32,657 nucleotides of DNA from Bacillota bacterium (GCA_021324255.1 JAJPJL010000101.1:1-32657), one strand, 5' to 3'; shown: positions 9,104 to 17,648, counted from the stretch's first letter. Translations and numbers: made by a program. The notes: generated by a model from the letters alone, not told the origin.

Positions 9104-9113
9104 AGTTCGAACT
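9104..9113. promoter_or_regulatory. Perfect 10-bp palindrome in the M24/GntR divergent region (candidate operator)
   Basis: AGTTCGAACT is a perfect inverted repeat lying between the divergent starts of the M24 peptidase gene (9100, minus) and the GntR regulator (9151, plus). A TATGAT hexamer on the minus strand (9101-9096) lies beside it and overlaps the proposed start, so a promoter assignment there is weak. FadR-type GntR proteins bind short palindromes in such regions, so this is the best visible candidate site. It does not match the E. coli FadR consensus. Confidence 0.35.
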
Positions 9114-9150
9114 CGACTTTTCCTGGGCCCGTCTTGCGTTCTCAGAGACC

Positions 9151-9948
9151 ATGAAGCGACGACAGAGCACAGGCAACCGAGCCAGGCGTAACAGCGCGCT
9201 CCGGGCTCAGGGCGTGACCCCGCTCGCACGAAGCCAGCCACTTTCATTCCGGCTAGCCGACGAGATCGCACGGCTCATTACTAGGGAGGGGTGGCAGCCG
9301 GACGGCCGGGTGCCCTCGGAACGTGAACTGGCCGAGGCCTACGGCGTCAGCCGGACCGTTGCGCGTGAAGCGATCAAACGGCTCGAAGCGCGCGGCATCG
9401 TCTCCGTGGTCACGGGCAGCGGTACCTTCCTGCGCGCTCCCGATCCCGGACTCGTATCCACATCGCTGCAGACGTATCTTCAGTTGCTGCGGAGAGACTA
9501 CAAGGGCATTTTCGGCCAACTCTACGAGGTCCGGTCTCTTCTTGAACCGGAAATTGCAGCCTTCGCCGCCGAGCGAGCATCACCCGAGCAGCGCAGCCAC
9601 CTACACTCCGTCTGCGCAGAGATGCGGTCGCGCGTCGACGCGCCAGCGGAACTCGCTGAACTCGACATTACCCTACACGTCGCGATCGCGGAGTCGGCAC
9701 AAAACGTCATCTTTAGTGTGATCGTGAACTCGCTGATCGAACCACTTCGCCAAAGTCTGATTCCGGGCTGGGCGGGCTACTCGAGCTACGCACCGCGGCC
9801 GGTCGAGGAAATCTTCGTCCAGCACGAGGCTATCGTGACGGCGGTCGATCGGCGGGACGCGGCGGCGGCGAGGCAGGCGATGGCGGACCACCTCAAGTAC
9901 GCGGGCGAGGTGCTACTGCGGTATCCGGACACGTATCCGACCCCCTGA
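9151..9948 (+). CDS. GntR family transcriptional regulator, FadR subfamily (FCD domain)
   Basis: A DNA-binding regulator of 265 residues. The winged helix at ~28-98 includes the segments PSERELAEAYGVSRTVARE and AIKRLEARGIV. The all-helical FCD ligand-binding domain (~115-255) carries metal/ligand residues in LDITLHVAIAES (Asp, His), QHEAIV and MADHL. FCD proteins usually sense a carboxylic acid or amino-acid-like effector. It is divergent from the minus-strand peptide-use cluster, and the short shared upstream region implies that it regulates that cluster and itself. A basic N-terminal extension (~25 residues) precedes the domain. ATG at 9151 has only a weak GAGA ribosome binding site; a later start is possible. 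Confidence 0.93.
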   Translation: MKRRQSTGNRARRNSALRAQGVTPLARSQPLSFRLADEIARLITREGWQPDGRVPSERELAEAYGVSRTVAREAIKRLEARGIVSVVTGSGTFLRAPDPGLVSTSLQTYLQLLRRDYKGIFGQLYEVRSLLEPEIAAFAAERASPEQRSHLHSVCAEMRSRVDAPAELAELDITLHVAIAESAQNVIFSVIVNSLIEPLRQSLIPGWAGYSSYAPRPVEEIFVQHEAIVTAVDRRDAAAARQAMADHLKYAGEVLLRYPDTYPTP

Positions 9949-10012
9949 AGCGCCACGGACGCGCCTCCGTTCGCGGCATCCGCTCGACTGGCCGGATGGC
10001 GAATCTAGGCAC

Positions 10013-10258
10013 CCATCGCGACTCATCGAGGTGCTATCCGAGAGCACCCGCGACCGCGATCTCGGCGTGAAACTCCGCCAGTACGCTCGGCACGGTGTCA
10101 AGTGGTACTGGGCCGTGGATCCCGACGCCGAGGAGATCCGCGTGTTCGCCTGGCGCGAGGGCGCGTACGAGGAGCAGACGACCCTGCGACGCGGCGACCA
10201 ACTATCGTGTCCGTTGTTCCCCGACGTCGAAGCCCCGGTGGCTCCCATCTTCGCGTAG
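10013..10258 (+). pseudogene. Uma2-family (DUF820) nuclease-like gene, C-terminal fragment
   Basis: The frame reads LIEVLSESTRDRDLGVKL, then RQYARHGVKWYWAVDPDAEE and FAWREGAYEEQTTLRRGDQL, ending PLFPDVEAPVAPIFA. This matches the second half of Uma2 proteins, PD-(D/E)XK-like nuclease-fold proteins common in cyanobacteria and soil bacteria. The usual N-terminal ~100 residues, including the first part of the core, are missing. The 64 nt between the GntR stop and this fragment do not encode them. A GTG at 10031 could allow translation of 75 residues, but such a product lacks half the fold. Most likely a decayed remnant. Confidence 0.65.
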
Positions 10259-10362
10259 GGCGTCAGCGCTCTTCGGAGCCGCGGGCAGCTCCCCCGGAAC
10301 TTCGCTGTGCGCCCTCACGAGGAGGGATTATTTCCGCCGTCCAGCGAACGGTCCCGATCATC

Positions 10363-10421
10363 CGCGGGCATTCACCCGCGCATGCCGGCAGGAGTCCGTC
10401 CCGCCATCACCTCGGCGGGAC
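10363..10421 (+). promoter_or_regulatory. Two stem-loops in the leader of the second binding-protein gene
   Basis: In the 185 nt between the Uma2 fragment and the next gene, two hairpins can be drawn: CGCGGG/CCCGCG (10363-10368 with 10375-10380, loop CATTCA) and GTCCCGCC/GGCGGGAC (10398-10405 with 10414-10421, 8-nt loop). The second lies just before the GGGAGG ribosome binding site of the gene at 10444. There is no T tract. They could stabilise the mRNA or end transcription from upstream. No known riboswitch class is recognisable. Confidence 0.35.
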
Positions 10422-10443
10422 ATGAGGAAGGGAGGTCGCATCG

Positions 10444-12051
10444 ATGGCCGCTCCCGGCTCCACGCGCGCGCCGCAGACGACCAGGCGGACGTTTCTCAAG
10501 AAGGTCACGGCGGCCGGCATCGGCGCCGCAGCGTCCCGCTGGTGCGTAGACGCCAGGCCCGACGGGTCCTCGGCGTTCGCCGCCCAGGGCCTGCGGCGCG
10601 GCGGCACGCTCAAGATCGCTGAAGTCGGCGAACCACTGACGCTCGACACCCCTGCCACGACGGCCGGCCTCACCGCCAACATCACCCTGCCGTTGTTCGA
10701 GGACCTGTTCGCGTTCGACGCCAGCTGGCGGGTCCAGCCGAGCCTGGTGTCCGGCTACACCGTCAGCAAGGATGGCCTGACCTACTCGTTCACGCTCCGC
10801 GGCGGCGTGCCGTTCCACAACGGGAAGACCATGACCGCCGACGACGTGGTTGCGTCGCTCAACCGCTGGGGCAGAGTCAGTCCGTACGGCGCCGTGCCGT
10901 ACAAGTCGGTGGACTCGGTCACCGCGACCGGCAACACCGTGGTGATGAAGCTCAAGGCGCCGTCCGCACCGTTGCTGGCGTTCCTGGCGTTTCCGGTCGG
11001 CGGTGCCGCGATCATGCCGAAGGAGGTAATCGACGCGGCGGGCACCGGGCCGATCAAGCAATACATCGGCACGGGACCTTACAAGTTCGTGGAGTGGGCG
11101 CCGGACCGCTACGTCCATCTCACGCGCTTCGACCAGTACGCGGCGCGTTCCGAGCCCGCAAGCAACATGGCGGGGCGGAAGGAAGCCCTTGCGGACGACA
11201 TCTTCTACTATCCCGTCTCCCAGGTTGCGACCCGGATCGCCGGCGTTCAGAGCGGAGAGTACGACATTTCCGATCAGATCAACACCGACGCCTACGCGCA
11301 ACTCAAACAGGACCCGCGCGTGCAGCCCGGCGCCGTCGGCGGCGCCTTCATGACGTTCTTCTTCAACAAACGGCAGGGAGTGATGACGAACCAGAAGCTG
11401 CGCCAAGCCGTCGCGGTGGCCATGGACATGCAACCCATCATGCAGGCGACATTCGGCGCCCCCGAACTCTACTCGGTCGACGCCAGCATCTACCCGAAGG
11501 GGACGCCATGGTATACGACCGCCGGGGCCAACTGGTACAACGTCCACAACACGGAACAGGCGAAGCGGCTCGCCAAGGAAGCCGGCTACTCGGGGCAGAC
11601 GATCCGATGGCTGACAACGCAGGAATACGACTATATGTTCAAGAGCACCGTCGTCGCCGCTGCGCAGCTGCAGCAGGCGGGCTTCAAGGTGGACATGCAG
11701 GTCGTTGAATGGGCGACGCTGCTCGACCGGCGTGCGAAGGCGGCGGAGTGGGACATGTTCGTCACCTCTCACGCCTTCGTGCCGGATCCGTCCCTGATCA
11801 CGGTCTTCAGCTCGGCGTATCCCGGGTGGTGGGACACGCCGGAAAAGAACGCGCTTTTCGCGCAGTTCAACGCGGAAGTGAACCAGGGCAAGCGCGTCCA
11901 GCTGTGGGCGAAACTGCAAGCGATGATGTACGAAGAGGCACCGATTGTCCGGCCCGGCGGATTCAGCAGCCTGCTGCTGAGCCGGAAAGGACTCCCCGGG
12001 TTCCACCCGACGGCGTGGATCATCCCGTGGAACGTGCAGGCCGCGAGGTGA
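10444..12051 (+). CDS. ABC transporter substrate-binding protein, family 5 (peptide/nickel type), Tat-exported
   Basis: An extracytoplasmic solute-binding protein of 535 residues. A twin-arginine signal TTRRTFLKKVTAAGIGAA lies at residues 12-29. Family-5 landmarks follow: LPLFEDLFAFD, FTLRGGVPFHNGKTMTADDV, GTGPYKFVEW, NQKLRQAVAVAMD and AKRLAKEAGYSG. ATG at 10444 is preceded by GGGAGG at suitable spacing. Unlike the binding protein at 5621-7255 it has no permease genes beside it; the next gene is convergent. It is therefore an orphan component that may serve the DppB/DppC permeases at 3867-5608 or a transporter elsewhere. The two binding proteins in this window are clearly diverged, so this is not a recent duplication. 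Confidence 0.93.
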   Translation: MAAPGSTRAPQTTRRTFLKKVTAAGIGAAASRWCVDARPDGSSAFAAQGLRRGGTLKIAEVGEPLTLDTPATTAGLTANITLPLFEDLFAFDASWRVQPSLVSGYTVSKDGLTYSFTLRGGVPFHNGKTMTADDVVASLNRWGRVSPYGAVPYKSVDSVTATGNTVVMKLKAPSAPLLAFLAFPVGGAAIMPKEVIDAAGTGPIKQYIGTGPYKFVEWAPDRYVHLTRFDQYAARSEPASNMAGRKEALADDIFYYPVSQVATRIAGVQSGEYDISDQINTDAYAQLKQDPRVQPGAVGGAFMTFFFNKRQGVMTNQKLRQAVAVAMDMQPIMQATFGAPELYSVDASIYPKGTPWYTTAGANWYNVHNTEQAKRLAKEAGYSGQTIRWLTTQEYDYMFKSTVVAAAQLQQAGFKVDMQVVEWATLLDRRAKAAEWDMFVTSHAFVPDPSLITVFSSAYPGWWDTPEKNALFAQFNAEVNQGKRVQLWAKLQAMMYEEAPIVRPGGFSSLLLSRKGLPGFHPTAWIIPWNVQAAR

Positions 12052-12171
12052 TCCCGATGCGCCCGCGCGGCGGGGCGGGCACGCACGCGGGGCGCGATGA
12101 TGTCGACGCGGCGCCCGCCGGGCCCGGCTGGGTGACTCTCGCTTCAAGACCGGTACGGACCGGGTGGGGCT

Positions 12172-12882
12172 TCACCCGTGGCCCGCAGCACGTCCGTAGG
12201 CCCGCGGCGCGAGCGCGTCGTGGACCAGGCGGACGAGGGTCGTGATATCGAAGACCGGGCGGCCGGTCGCCCGCCTGATCGCGGCGGCGTAGGGAGGCAT
12301 GTTGGTGCACTCCAGCACGATCGCGGCGACCTCCGCGTGCCGCTCCACGAGGTCGCGCGCAACCTCGATATGCTCCCGGCGGGCAGCGCCTTCGTCGAGT
12401 GCCGGCTTGTTGCCGAGCAGGACCGGCGCGAATGCCCGTCCTCGCTCCATCCCCGCGACGACCACGGGCGTGTCCGCGCCGATGCCGGCGCCCGCCAGAT
12501 GACGCGGTCCCAGCGCCCCGGCGTCCACGGTCATGATGCCGACCGCGGCGCCGGCCGGCAGCATGCGCGCGATCATCGGCACCAGGAGCAGGGCTGAGGT
12601 AAACGCCGGCACCGAGACCGCGGCGGCGAGCTCGCGCTGGAACATGGCAAGAAAGCCGCATCCCGTCGTAACGGCCGGCACGCCGGAGGCTTCAAGCGCC
12701 CGCGCGCCGTCGACGAACGGGGCCAGGAGCCCAGGATCGCCCTCGCGCACGACCCGCTCGGGCGAGGCGCCCGGCACGCGATGATAGCGCACGGGGAACG
12801 GAAACGTCGCCGGGTTCCCGATGTCCCCGCGGATCCTCGGGAACGCCGTATCGAGCATGAGAATGCCGATCGGCCCGGACAC
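12172..12882 (-). CDS. Aspartate/glutamate racemase superfamily protein
   Basis: A protein of 236 residues of the cofactor-independent Asp/Glu/hydantoin racemase superfamily. Both catalytic cysteines are visible: TTGCGFLAMF (Cys75) and VLECTNMPPYA (Cys192). The N-terminal GPIGILMLDTAFPRIRGDIG is typical of a subgroup whose substrates are not well defined; maleate isomerase and arylmalonate decarboxylase belong to the same fold. GTG at 12882 was chosen, 11 nt after the LivM stop; the open frame continues far upstream but there overlaps livM. It is the last gene of the branched-chain-type transporter cluster, so it probably acts on the imported amino acid or dicarboxylate. Confidence 0.85.
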   Translation of the reverse strand: MSGPIGILMLDTAFPRIRGDIGNPATFPFPVRYHRVPGASPERVVREGDPGLLAPFVDGARALEASGVPAVTTGCGFLAMFQRELAAAVSVPAFTSALLLVPMIARMLPAGAAVGIMTVDAGALGPRHLAGAGIGADTPVVVAGMERGRAFAPVLLGNKPALDEGAARREHIEVARDLVERHAEVAAIVLECTNMPPYAAAIRRATGRPVFDITTLVRLVHDALAPRAYGRAAGHG

Positions 12883-12893
12883 GACCGTTCTAT

Positions 12894-13931
12894 TCAGGTT
12901 GCCGGGCCCGATGCCCTGTGGTATCGCCGGCGGGGCTGGCCGTGCCGCAGGCGCGTCCAGAGGGCCCGGCCGAGGCCGGCGAGGCCCGGCGGGTAGACGC
13001 GCATGATCGCGAGGACGAGCAGCGCGAAGACGACCATCCGCAGCTGACCGTATGCCCGAAGCCCTTCGGACGCCACTTCGACCACGACGGCCCCGATCAC
13101 CGGCCCGACGAGGGTGCGCTGGCCGCCCAGGATCACCATGATGATGATCAGCGCCATCTCGTCGAACTGCATCGCCGCGGGGCTGAGGAGGCCGACATAG
13201 TGACCGTAGAGCGCTCCCGCGAGGCCGGCGATGCCGCTGCTCATCCCGAAGACAAACCGCTTCCACCGCACGGTGTCGACGCCGGCGGCCCGTGCGACGG
13301 TCTCGTCGTCCCGGATCGCCCGAAGCCGGTAACCGATCCGCGAGCGGAGCAGCAGCGCGAGCCCGGCGACGGTGGCTGCGGCGCATACGAGAAACAGCTC
13401 ATAGTACGGCCGCGGTGACGAGGTGGGAAGCAGCAACGGCACGGCCAGGCCGAGGTCGCCCCGCGTGACGCCGTACTCCATCGACACGACGATCCTCGCG
13501 GATTCGGCGAACGCCCACGTGGCGAGCGCGAGGTAGAGCGCGCGCATCCGCAGCGTGACGCTACCCAACCCGTACCCGGCGGCGCCGGCGCACAGGCCTC
13601 CGCACACGATCGCGGCAGGCACGGGCGCGCCGGCGCGCACCGCCAGCAGGGCGGACGCGTACGCGCCGATGCCCGCGAAGGCGTGGTGCGCCAGTGAGAA
13701 CAGCCCCGTGTATCCCGCGATCAGGTTCCAGCTGGACGCCAGGATCACGTAGTAGCAGGCAACGGTGAGCACGTGGATCGGATAGGTGCCAAGCAGGAGC
13801 GGCAGCAGCGCCGCCGCGCCCAGGCCGCAGGCGATGAGCACCGGCGGCCGCACCGCAACGCCGCCGGCCCGCGCGGCCCGGCGCTCGGACGACGCGACTC
13901 CGCCCGCCGCGGGAGCTACCGGATCATCCAC
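12894..13931 (-). CDS. livM: Branched-chain amino-acid-type ABC transporter permease (LivM family)
   Basis: A membrane permease of 345 residues, one half of the channel formed with LivH. It contains the family segments YVILASSWNLIAGYTGLFSLAH, LRMRALYLALATWAF, the cytoplasmic coupling loop RLRAIRDDETVARAAGVD and GGQRTLVGPVIGA near the C-terminus. A ~30-residue Ala/Arg-rich N-terminal extension precedes the first helix. ATG at 13931 is 29 nt after the livH stop. It belongs to the five-gene livG-F-K-H-M cluster. Such transporters carry branched-chain amino acids, but related ones carry urea, amides or aromatic acids, so the solute is open. Confidence 0.93.
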   Translation of the reverse strand: MDDPVAPAAGGVASSERRAARAGGVAVRPPVLIACGLGAAALLPLLLGTYPIHVLTVACYYVILASSWNLIAGYTGLFSLAHHAFAGIGAYASALLAVRAGAPVPAAIVCGGLCAGAAGYGLGSVTLRMRALYLALATWAFAESARIVVSMEYGVTRGDLGLAVPLLLPTSSPRPYYELFLVCAAATVAGLALLLRSRIGYRLRAIRDDETVARAAGVDTVRWKRFVFGMSSGIAGLAGALYGHYVGLLSPAAMQFDEMALIIIMVILGGQRTLVGPVIGAVVVEVASEGLRAYGQLRMVVFALLVLAIMRVYPPGLAGLGRALWTRLRHGQPRRRYHRASGPAT

Positions 13932-13960
13932 GTCGCGCCGGTCCCGGCCCGCCCGCCGCC

Positions 13961-14851
13961 CTACGCCTCGCGCGCCCGTTCACCCCAGAGCCCCGTGGGG
14001 CGGAGGGCCAGGATGAGCACCAGCAGGCCGAACCCGTACACGTCACGAAACGCCGGCGAGATCAGCACCGAGCCGAGACTCTCCACGAGGCCCAGCAGCA
14101 GGCCCCCCACGATGCTCCCCCCGAGCGAGCCGAGCCCGCCGATCACGATGATCTCGAAGCCCTTGACCGTGCTCAACGCCCCGCTCTGCGGGTAGACGAG
14201 AAACACCGGCGCGAGCAGCGCCCCCGCGGCGCCCGCGAGCGCGACGCCGATCCCGAACGCGAGCATGTCGATCCGCGACAGGTCGATGCCCGCGCACAGC
14301 GCGCCGACCCGGTTCTGCGCCACGCTCCGGATCGCCAGGCCGAACCAGGTTCGCCGGACGACCCAGGCGAACAGGCCGAGCAACGCCGCCGCGCCAAGAA
14401 ATGCGACGAAGCGGCTGCCATTCACGGGCAGGGGGCCGAGTTGCACCGGCGGCGCGTAGTCCCGCGGGGAGAATTGATAGGGCCCGAAGATCACGACGGC
14501 GAGATTGCGGAACAGCACGGTCAAACTGATCGTCACGATCGTCGCGTACTCGTCGAGCCGTTCGATCCCGCCGGCGAACATCGGCCGGAGCAGCACCCGC
14601 TGCACGACCATGCCGAGCGCGCCGACGCCGGCGATCGCCAGCGGCAGGGCCAGGTACCAGCGGTCCGGCCCCAGCCAGTCGGCGATCAACAGGTACTGCA
14701 CGTATCCGCCGATCATGTAGAACTCGCCCATCGCCCAGTTGATCATCCGCATGACGCTGTAGATGAACGTGATCCCGACCGCCATCAGGCAATAGATCGC
14801 GCCGATGACGAGCCCGGCGAGCGCGTACTGGGTGAGGAGCGTCGCGTCCAT
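13961..14851 (-). CDS. livH: Branched-chain amino-acid-type ABC transporter permease (LivH family)
   Basis: A membrane permease of 296 residues. The N-terminal half has ALAGLVIGAIYCLMAVGITF, the LivH signature MRMINWAMGEFYMIGGY and about eight hydrophobic segments. The coupling loop reads AIRSVAQNRVGALCAGIDLSR, and ALSTVKGFEIIVIGGLGS with GGLLLGLVESL follows near the C-terminus. ATG at 14851 begins exactly at the conserved start MDATLLTQYALAG; an extended open frame upstream runs into livK and is not coding. It is 29 nt after the livK stop and 29 nt before livM. Confidence 0.94.
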   Translation of the reverse strand: MDATLLTQYALAGLVIGAIYCLMAVGITFIYSVMRMINWAMGEFYMIGGYVQYLLIADWLGPDRWYLALPLAIAGVGALGMVVQRVLLRPMFAGGIERLDEYATIVTISLTVLFRNLAVVIFGPYQFSPRDYAPPVQLGPLPVNGSRFVAFLGAAALLGLFAWVVRRTWFGLAIRSVAQNRVGALCAGIDLSRIDMLAFGIGVALAGAAGALLAPVFLVYPQSGALSTVKGFEIIVIGGLGSLGGSIVGGLLLGLVESLGSVLISPAFRDVYGFGLLVLILALRPTGLWGERAREA

Positions 14852-14880
14852 CGACGGTGCGCGCCGGCCTGCCCCCCCGC

Positions 14881-16122
14881 TCAGTGAGCGGGCTCGAACG
14901 CTCCCGTCTTCATCGCCGGAGGATACAGAATCGGCGCCTGGTCGTACGTCTCGTCGGGCCGCGTGTACTGCAGAATCACGAGCGGCGGCGACCACTGGTG
15001 CCAGCGTACCCCGGCGGCGCGGGGGAACGTCGCGCCCGTCCCGATCCACGTGTCGAACCGGCCGCGCTCGAGCTGCGCGATGATCCGTTTCGGGTCGCGG
15101 CTGCACGCCTGGTTCATCGCCTCCGCGAGGATCACGGCGTCGCCGAACGAGTTCAGGTTGCTGTACACGGCGGTGGAGTGAAACCGCTTCGCGTACTCTA
15201 CGGACGCCCACGTACCGAGCGCGGTCAGCGCCATCCGGGGGTGGAAGTAGGAGATGAACGCCAGCCACACGCCGGTCGGGCCGAGGTTCTTCCAATACTC
15301 CTCGGGCCGCACAGGAAAGTCATAGGAGGCCAGCATCGGGGTCTGGGGAAAGAGCCCGATGTCGTGCGCCTGCTTGATGATGAGATAGGCCGGCGTGCCG
15401 ACGCCCACGTTGAGCACGATGTCCGGCTTCTCAGCCTTGATTTTCAAGAGCTGGGGCGTCAGGTCGGCCGACGTGCGGTCGAAGATCACCGCGTCCAGCG
15501 TCATCGCGAGCTTCCGCTGCGCGATGAGCGACTTCGTCGCCTCGGCGAGCCCGATCCCGTAGTCCGTGTTCTCCGCGAGCAGGGCGATCTTGTGCCAGTT
15601 CTGCGCCTGGATGAAGCCGAGCCAGGCCGCGGCGCGGTCGGGATCGACGGGATGCGTCCGGAACACGGCCGCGAAGTGCTTCGCCGTGATGTCGGCGGCG
15701 GACGCCTGCGTCGAGATGTACGGCACGCCCAGTTCATCGGCGAGCGGGGCGGCGGCCAGCATCGCAGAGCTGTGGAACGCGCCGAAGACGCCGACGGCGT
15801 GCTCCTCGGTCACGAGACGGCGAAAGCCCGCGACGGACTTCTCGGGAGTGCCGCTGTCATCTTCCACGGCGATGCGAACCGGCGTCGCCGGCTGCGGGCA
15901 GGACGTCTTCGGCCCGAACACCCCGCCCATGACGCCGTTGATGTAGGCTTCGCCGAGCTGGGCGCCCTGTACGATGAGCTGCCCGGCCGCTGGATCTCCG
16001 GGCGGAGACAGAGGGGTGAGCACGCCGAGCACCACCGGCGGCGCCGCACCCCAGCCGGACCCGGCTCCCGCTGCCCCCGTCGCGATCACCGCGACCGCCG
16101 CGGCGACGATCCATTTCCGCAT
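14881..16122 (-). CDS. livK: Branched-chain amino-acid-type ABC transporter substrate-binding protein (LivK family)
   Basis: An extracytoplasmic type I periplasmic-binding-fold protein of 413 residues. A Sec signal peptide (MRKWIVAAAVAVIATGAAG) lacks a lipobox cysteine. The mature part shows VVLGVLTPLSPPGDPAAG, VRIAVEDDSGTPEKSVAGFR, VGVFGAFHSSAMLAAAPLAD, VPYISTQASAADIT and IALLAENTDYGIGLAE, all in family order. The ribosome binding site GGGAGGTGG precedes ATG 16122. It lies between the ATPase genes and the permease genes of the same transporter. The ligand pocket does not tell me the solute. Confidence 0.93.
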   Translation of the reverse strand: MRKWIVAAAVAVIATGAAGAGSGWGAAPPVVLGVLTPLSPPGDPAAGQLIVQGAQLGEAYINGVMGGVFGPKTSCPQPATPVRIAVEDDSGTPEKSVAGFRRLVTEEHAVGVFGAFHSSAMLAAAPLADELGVPYISTQASAADITAKHFAAVFRTHPVDPDRAAAWLGFIQAQNWHKIALLAENTDYGIGLAEATKSLIAQRKLAMTLDAVIFDRTSADLTPQLLKIKAEKPDIVLNVGVGTPAYLIIKQAHDIGLFPQTPMLASYDFPVRPEEYWKNLGPTGVWLAFISYFHPRMALTALGTWASVEYAKRFHSTAVYSNLNSFGDAVILAEAMNQACSRDPKRIIAQLERGRFDTWIGTGATFPRAAGVRWHQWSPPLVILQYTRPDETYDQAPILYPPAMKTGAFEPAH

Positions 16123-16150
16123 CTGTCCACCTCCCGCGTGTGCCGTGCGA

Positions 16151-16873
16151 TCACCCGCCGGTGCCGATCAACGCCTCCTGCACGAGGATCCGGAGATCGG
16201 CGGCGACGCTCTCGCGTGGCCCGGCGCGCTGGACCCGGCCCAGGGCCATCACGCAGACATGATCCGCCAGCGCGACCGCTTCCGCGATGTTCTGGTCGAC
16301 GAGCATCACCGCGATGCCGAGCTCCCGCGCGCGCTCGAGCAGGCGGTACACGTCGTCCGCGATCCGCGGCGCCAGGCCGGCCGTCGGCTCGTCCACCAGC
16401 GGCAGCGACGGCATCACCACGAGTTCCTTGGCGATGGCGAGCATGCGCAGCTGGCCCCCGCTCAGCACGCCGGCGCGGACGCGGCGCAGTTGCGCGAGCA
16501 CAGGGAACAGGTCGTAGACGTGGGCGATGCGGTCGCGGAGGCGGGCGCGGTCGTGTCGGATCGTCCAGCCGCCGACGCGCAGCGTCTCCTCCACGGTCAT
16601 CTGCGGAAACGTGCTCGTCCCCTGCGGCACGTAGCCGATCCCGCGCCGCTTTCGCGTGTCGGGCGGTAGCTCCTGGATGTCGTGTCCGTCGAACACCACC
16701 CGCCCCCGGCGGGGGGCCAGGAGGCCAAACACCACGCGGAGCAGCGTGGACTTGCCGGCGCCGTTGGGCCCGATGACCGCCGTGACGCGGCGGGCCTCGA
16801 CGCGGAGGGTGACCCCGCGAAGGACGTCGATGCCCTCGTGGTACCCGGCGACGACCCCGTCGACCCACAGCAT
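16151..16873 (-). CDS. livF: ABC transporter ATP-binding protein (LivF family)
   Basis: A cytoplasmic ATPase of about 240 residues that powers the LivH/LivM channel with LivG. Walker A is GPNGAGKST, the signature motif LSGGQLRMLAIAKEL, Walker B LPLVDEPTAGL and the switch region VDQNIAEAVALADH. GIGYVPQGTSTFPQMTVEETL is the LivF-type Q loop. ATG at 16873 lies 4 nt after the livG stop; an in-frame GTG at 16885 would overlap livG instead. The signature differs from the usual LSGGEQQ form at its second half (GGQLRM). Confidence 0.93.
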   Translation of the reverse strand: MLWVDGVVAGYHEGIDVLRGVTLRVEARRVTAVIGPNGAGKSTLLRVVFGLLAPRRGRVVFDGHDIQELPPDTRKRRGIGYVPQGTSTFPQMTVEETLRVGGWTIRHDRARLRDRIAHVYDLFPVLAQLRRVRAGVLSGGQLRMLAIAKELVVMPSLPLVDEPTAGLAPRIADDVYRLLERARELGIAVMLVDQNIAEAVALADHVCVMALGRVQRAGPRESVAADLRILVQEALIGTGG

Positions 16874-16877
16874 GGAG

Positions 16878-17648
16878 CTACACACCGCCCGGCGCCGCCG
16901 GCGAGAGCGGCCCCGAGCCCCCGCGGCCGAGATACGCCTCTACGACCCGGGGGTTCCCCGCGACGTCGGCCAGCGGGCCCTCGGCAATCCAGGCGCCGTT
17001 GTGCATCACCGATACCCGCGGCGCCAGCTGTCCGAGCACGCTCATCTCGTGGCTCACGATCAGGAACGCCACTCCTCGCTCGCGGTTGATCTGCACGATG
17101 GTCTCGATCATGCGCGCTTTGATCGCCGGGTGCACCCCGGCGAACGGCTCGTCCAACAGGCACAGCACGAGCGGTTCGGCCGCGAGGCAGCGGGCCATCT
17201 GGAGCAGCATCGCCTGGCCGCCCGAGAGGGCGCGCGCCTCCATGCGGCCCATCGCATCGAGCCGCGTGAGGCGCAGCAACGTCTCCGCGCGGCCGCGCGC
17301 CTGCGCCCAGGCCGTTCTTCGGTGGTCGGCGCAGGCCGGCACGAGCACGTTGTCGAGCACCGTCATGGACCTGAACACCCGCGGCACTTGAAACGTCCGG
17401 GCCACGCCCAACGCCGCAATGCGGTCCGCGGGCAGTCCCGAGATGCGTCGCCCGTCGAGGCGGATCTCGCCGCCGTCCGGCCGCTCCTGGCCTCCGATCA
17501 GATTCAACAGCGTGGTCTTCCCGGATCCGTTCGGCCCGATCAATCCTCGAATCTCGCCCGCGGCCACCGTCATCGCGACGTCGCACACGGCGGCGACGCC
17601 TCCAAAGAGCTTGCGGACGCCGAGGATCGAGAGAAGCGGATCAGCCAC
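16878..17648 (-). CDS. livG: ABC transporter ATP-binding protein (LivG family)
   Basis: A cytoplasmic ATPase of 256 residues. Walker A is GPNGSGKTTLLN, the LivG-type segment IAALGVARTFQVPRVFRSMT carries the Q loop, the signature is LSGGQAMLLQMARCL, Walker B CLLDEPFAGV and the H loop IVSHEMSVL. It begins at GTG 17648 without an obvious ribosome binding site and heads the minus-strand transporter cluster. About 185 nt separate it from the divergent peroxiredoxin gene, and the promoters of both units must lie there; I see no confident promoter hexamers. Confidence 0.93.
   Translation of the reverse strand: MADPLLSILGVRKLFGGVAAVCDVAMTVAAGEIRGLIGPNGSGKTTLLNLIGGQERPDGGEIRLDGRRISGLPADRIAALGVARTFQVPRVFRSMTVLDNVLVPACADHRRTAWAQARGRAETLLRLTRLDAMGRMEARALSGGQAMLLQMARCLAAEPLVLCLLDEPFAGVHPAIKARMIETIVQINRERGVAFLIVSHEMSVLGQLAPRVSVMHNGAWIAEGPLADVAGNPRVVEAYLGRGGSGPLSPAAPGGV

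Noticed and set aside
10259-10443. T-box or other riboswitch in the leader of the second binding protein
   Set aside because: The hairpins lack the conserved T-box sequence or any known aptamer core; only simple stem-loops can be supported.
10372-12147. Minus-strand open frame of 591 codons opposite the second binding protein
   Set aside because: Composition typical of an antisense shadow; the plus-strand gene has full family motifs and a ribosome binding site.
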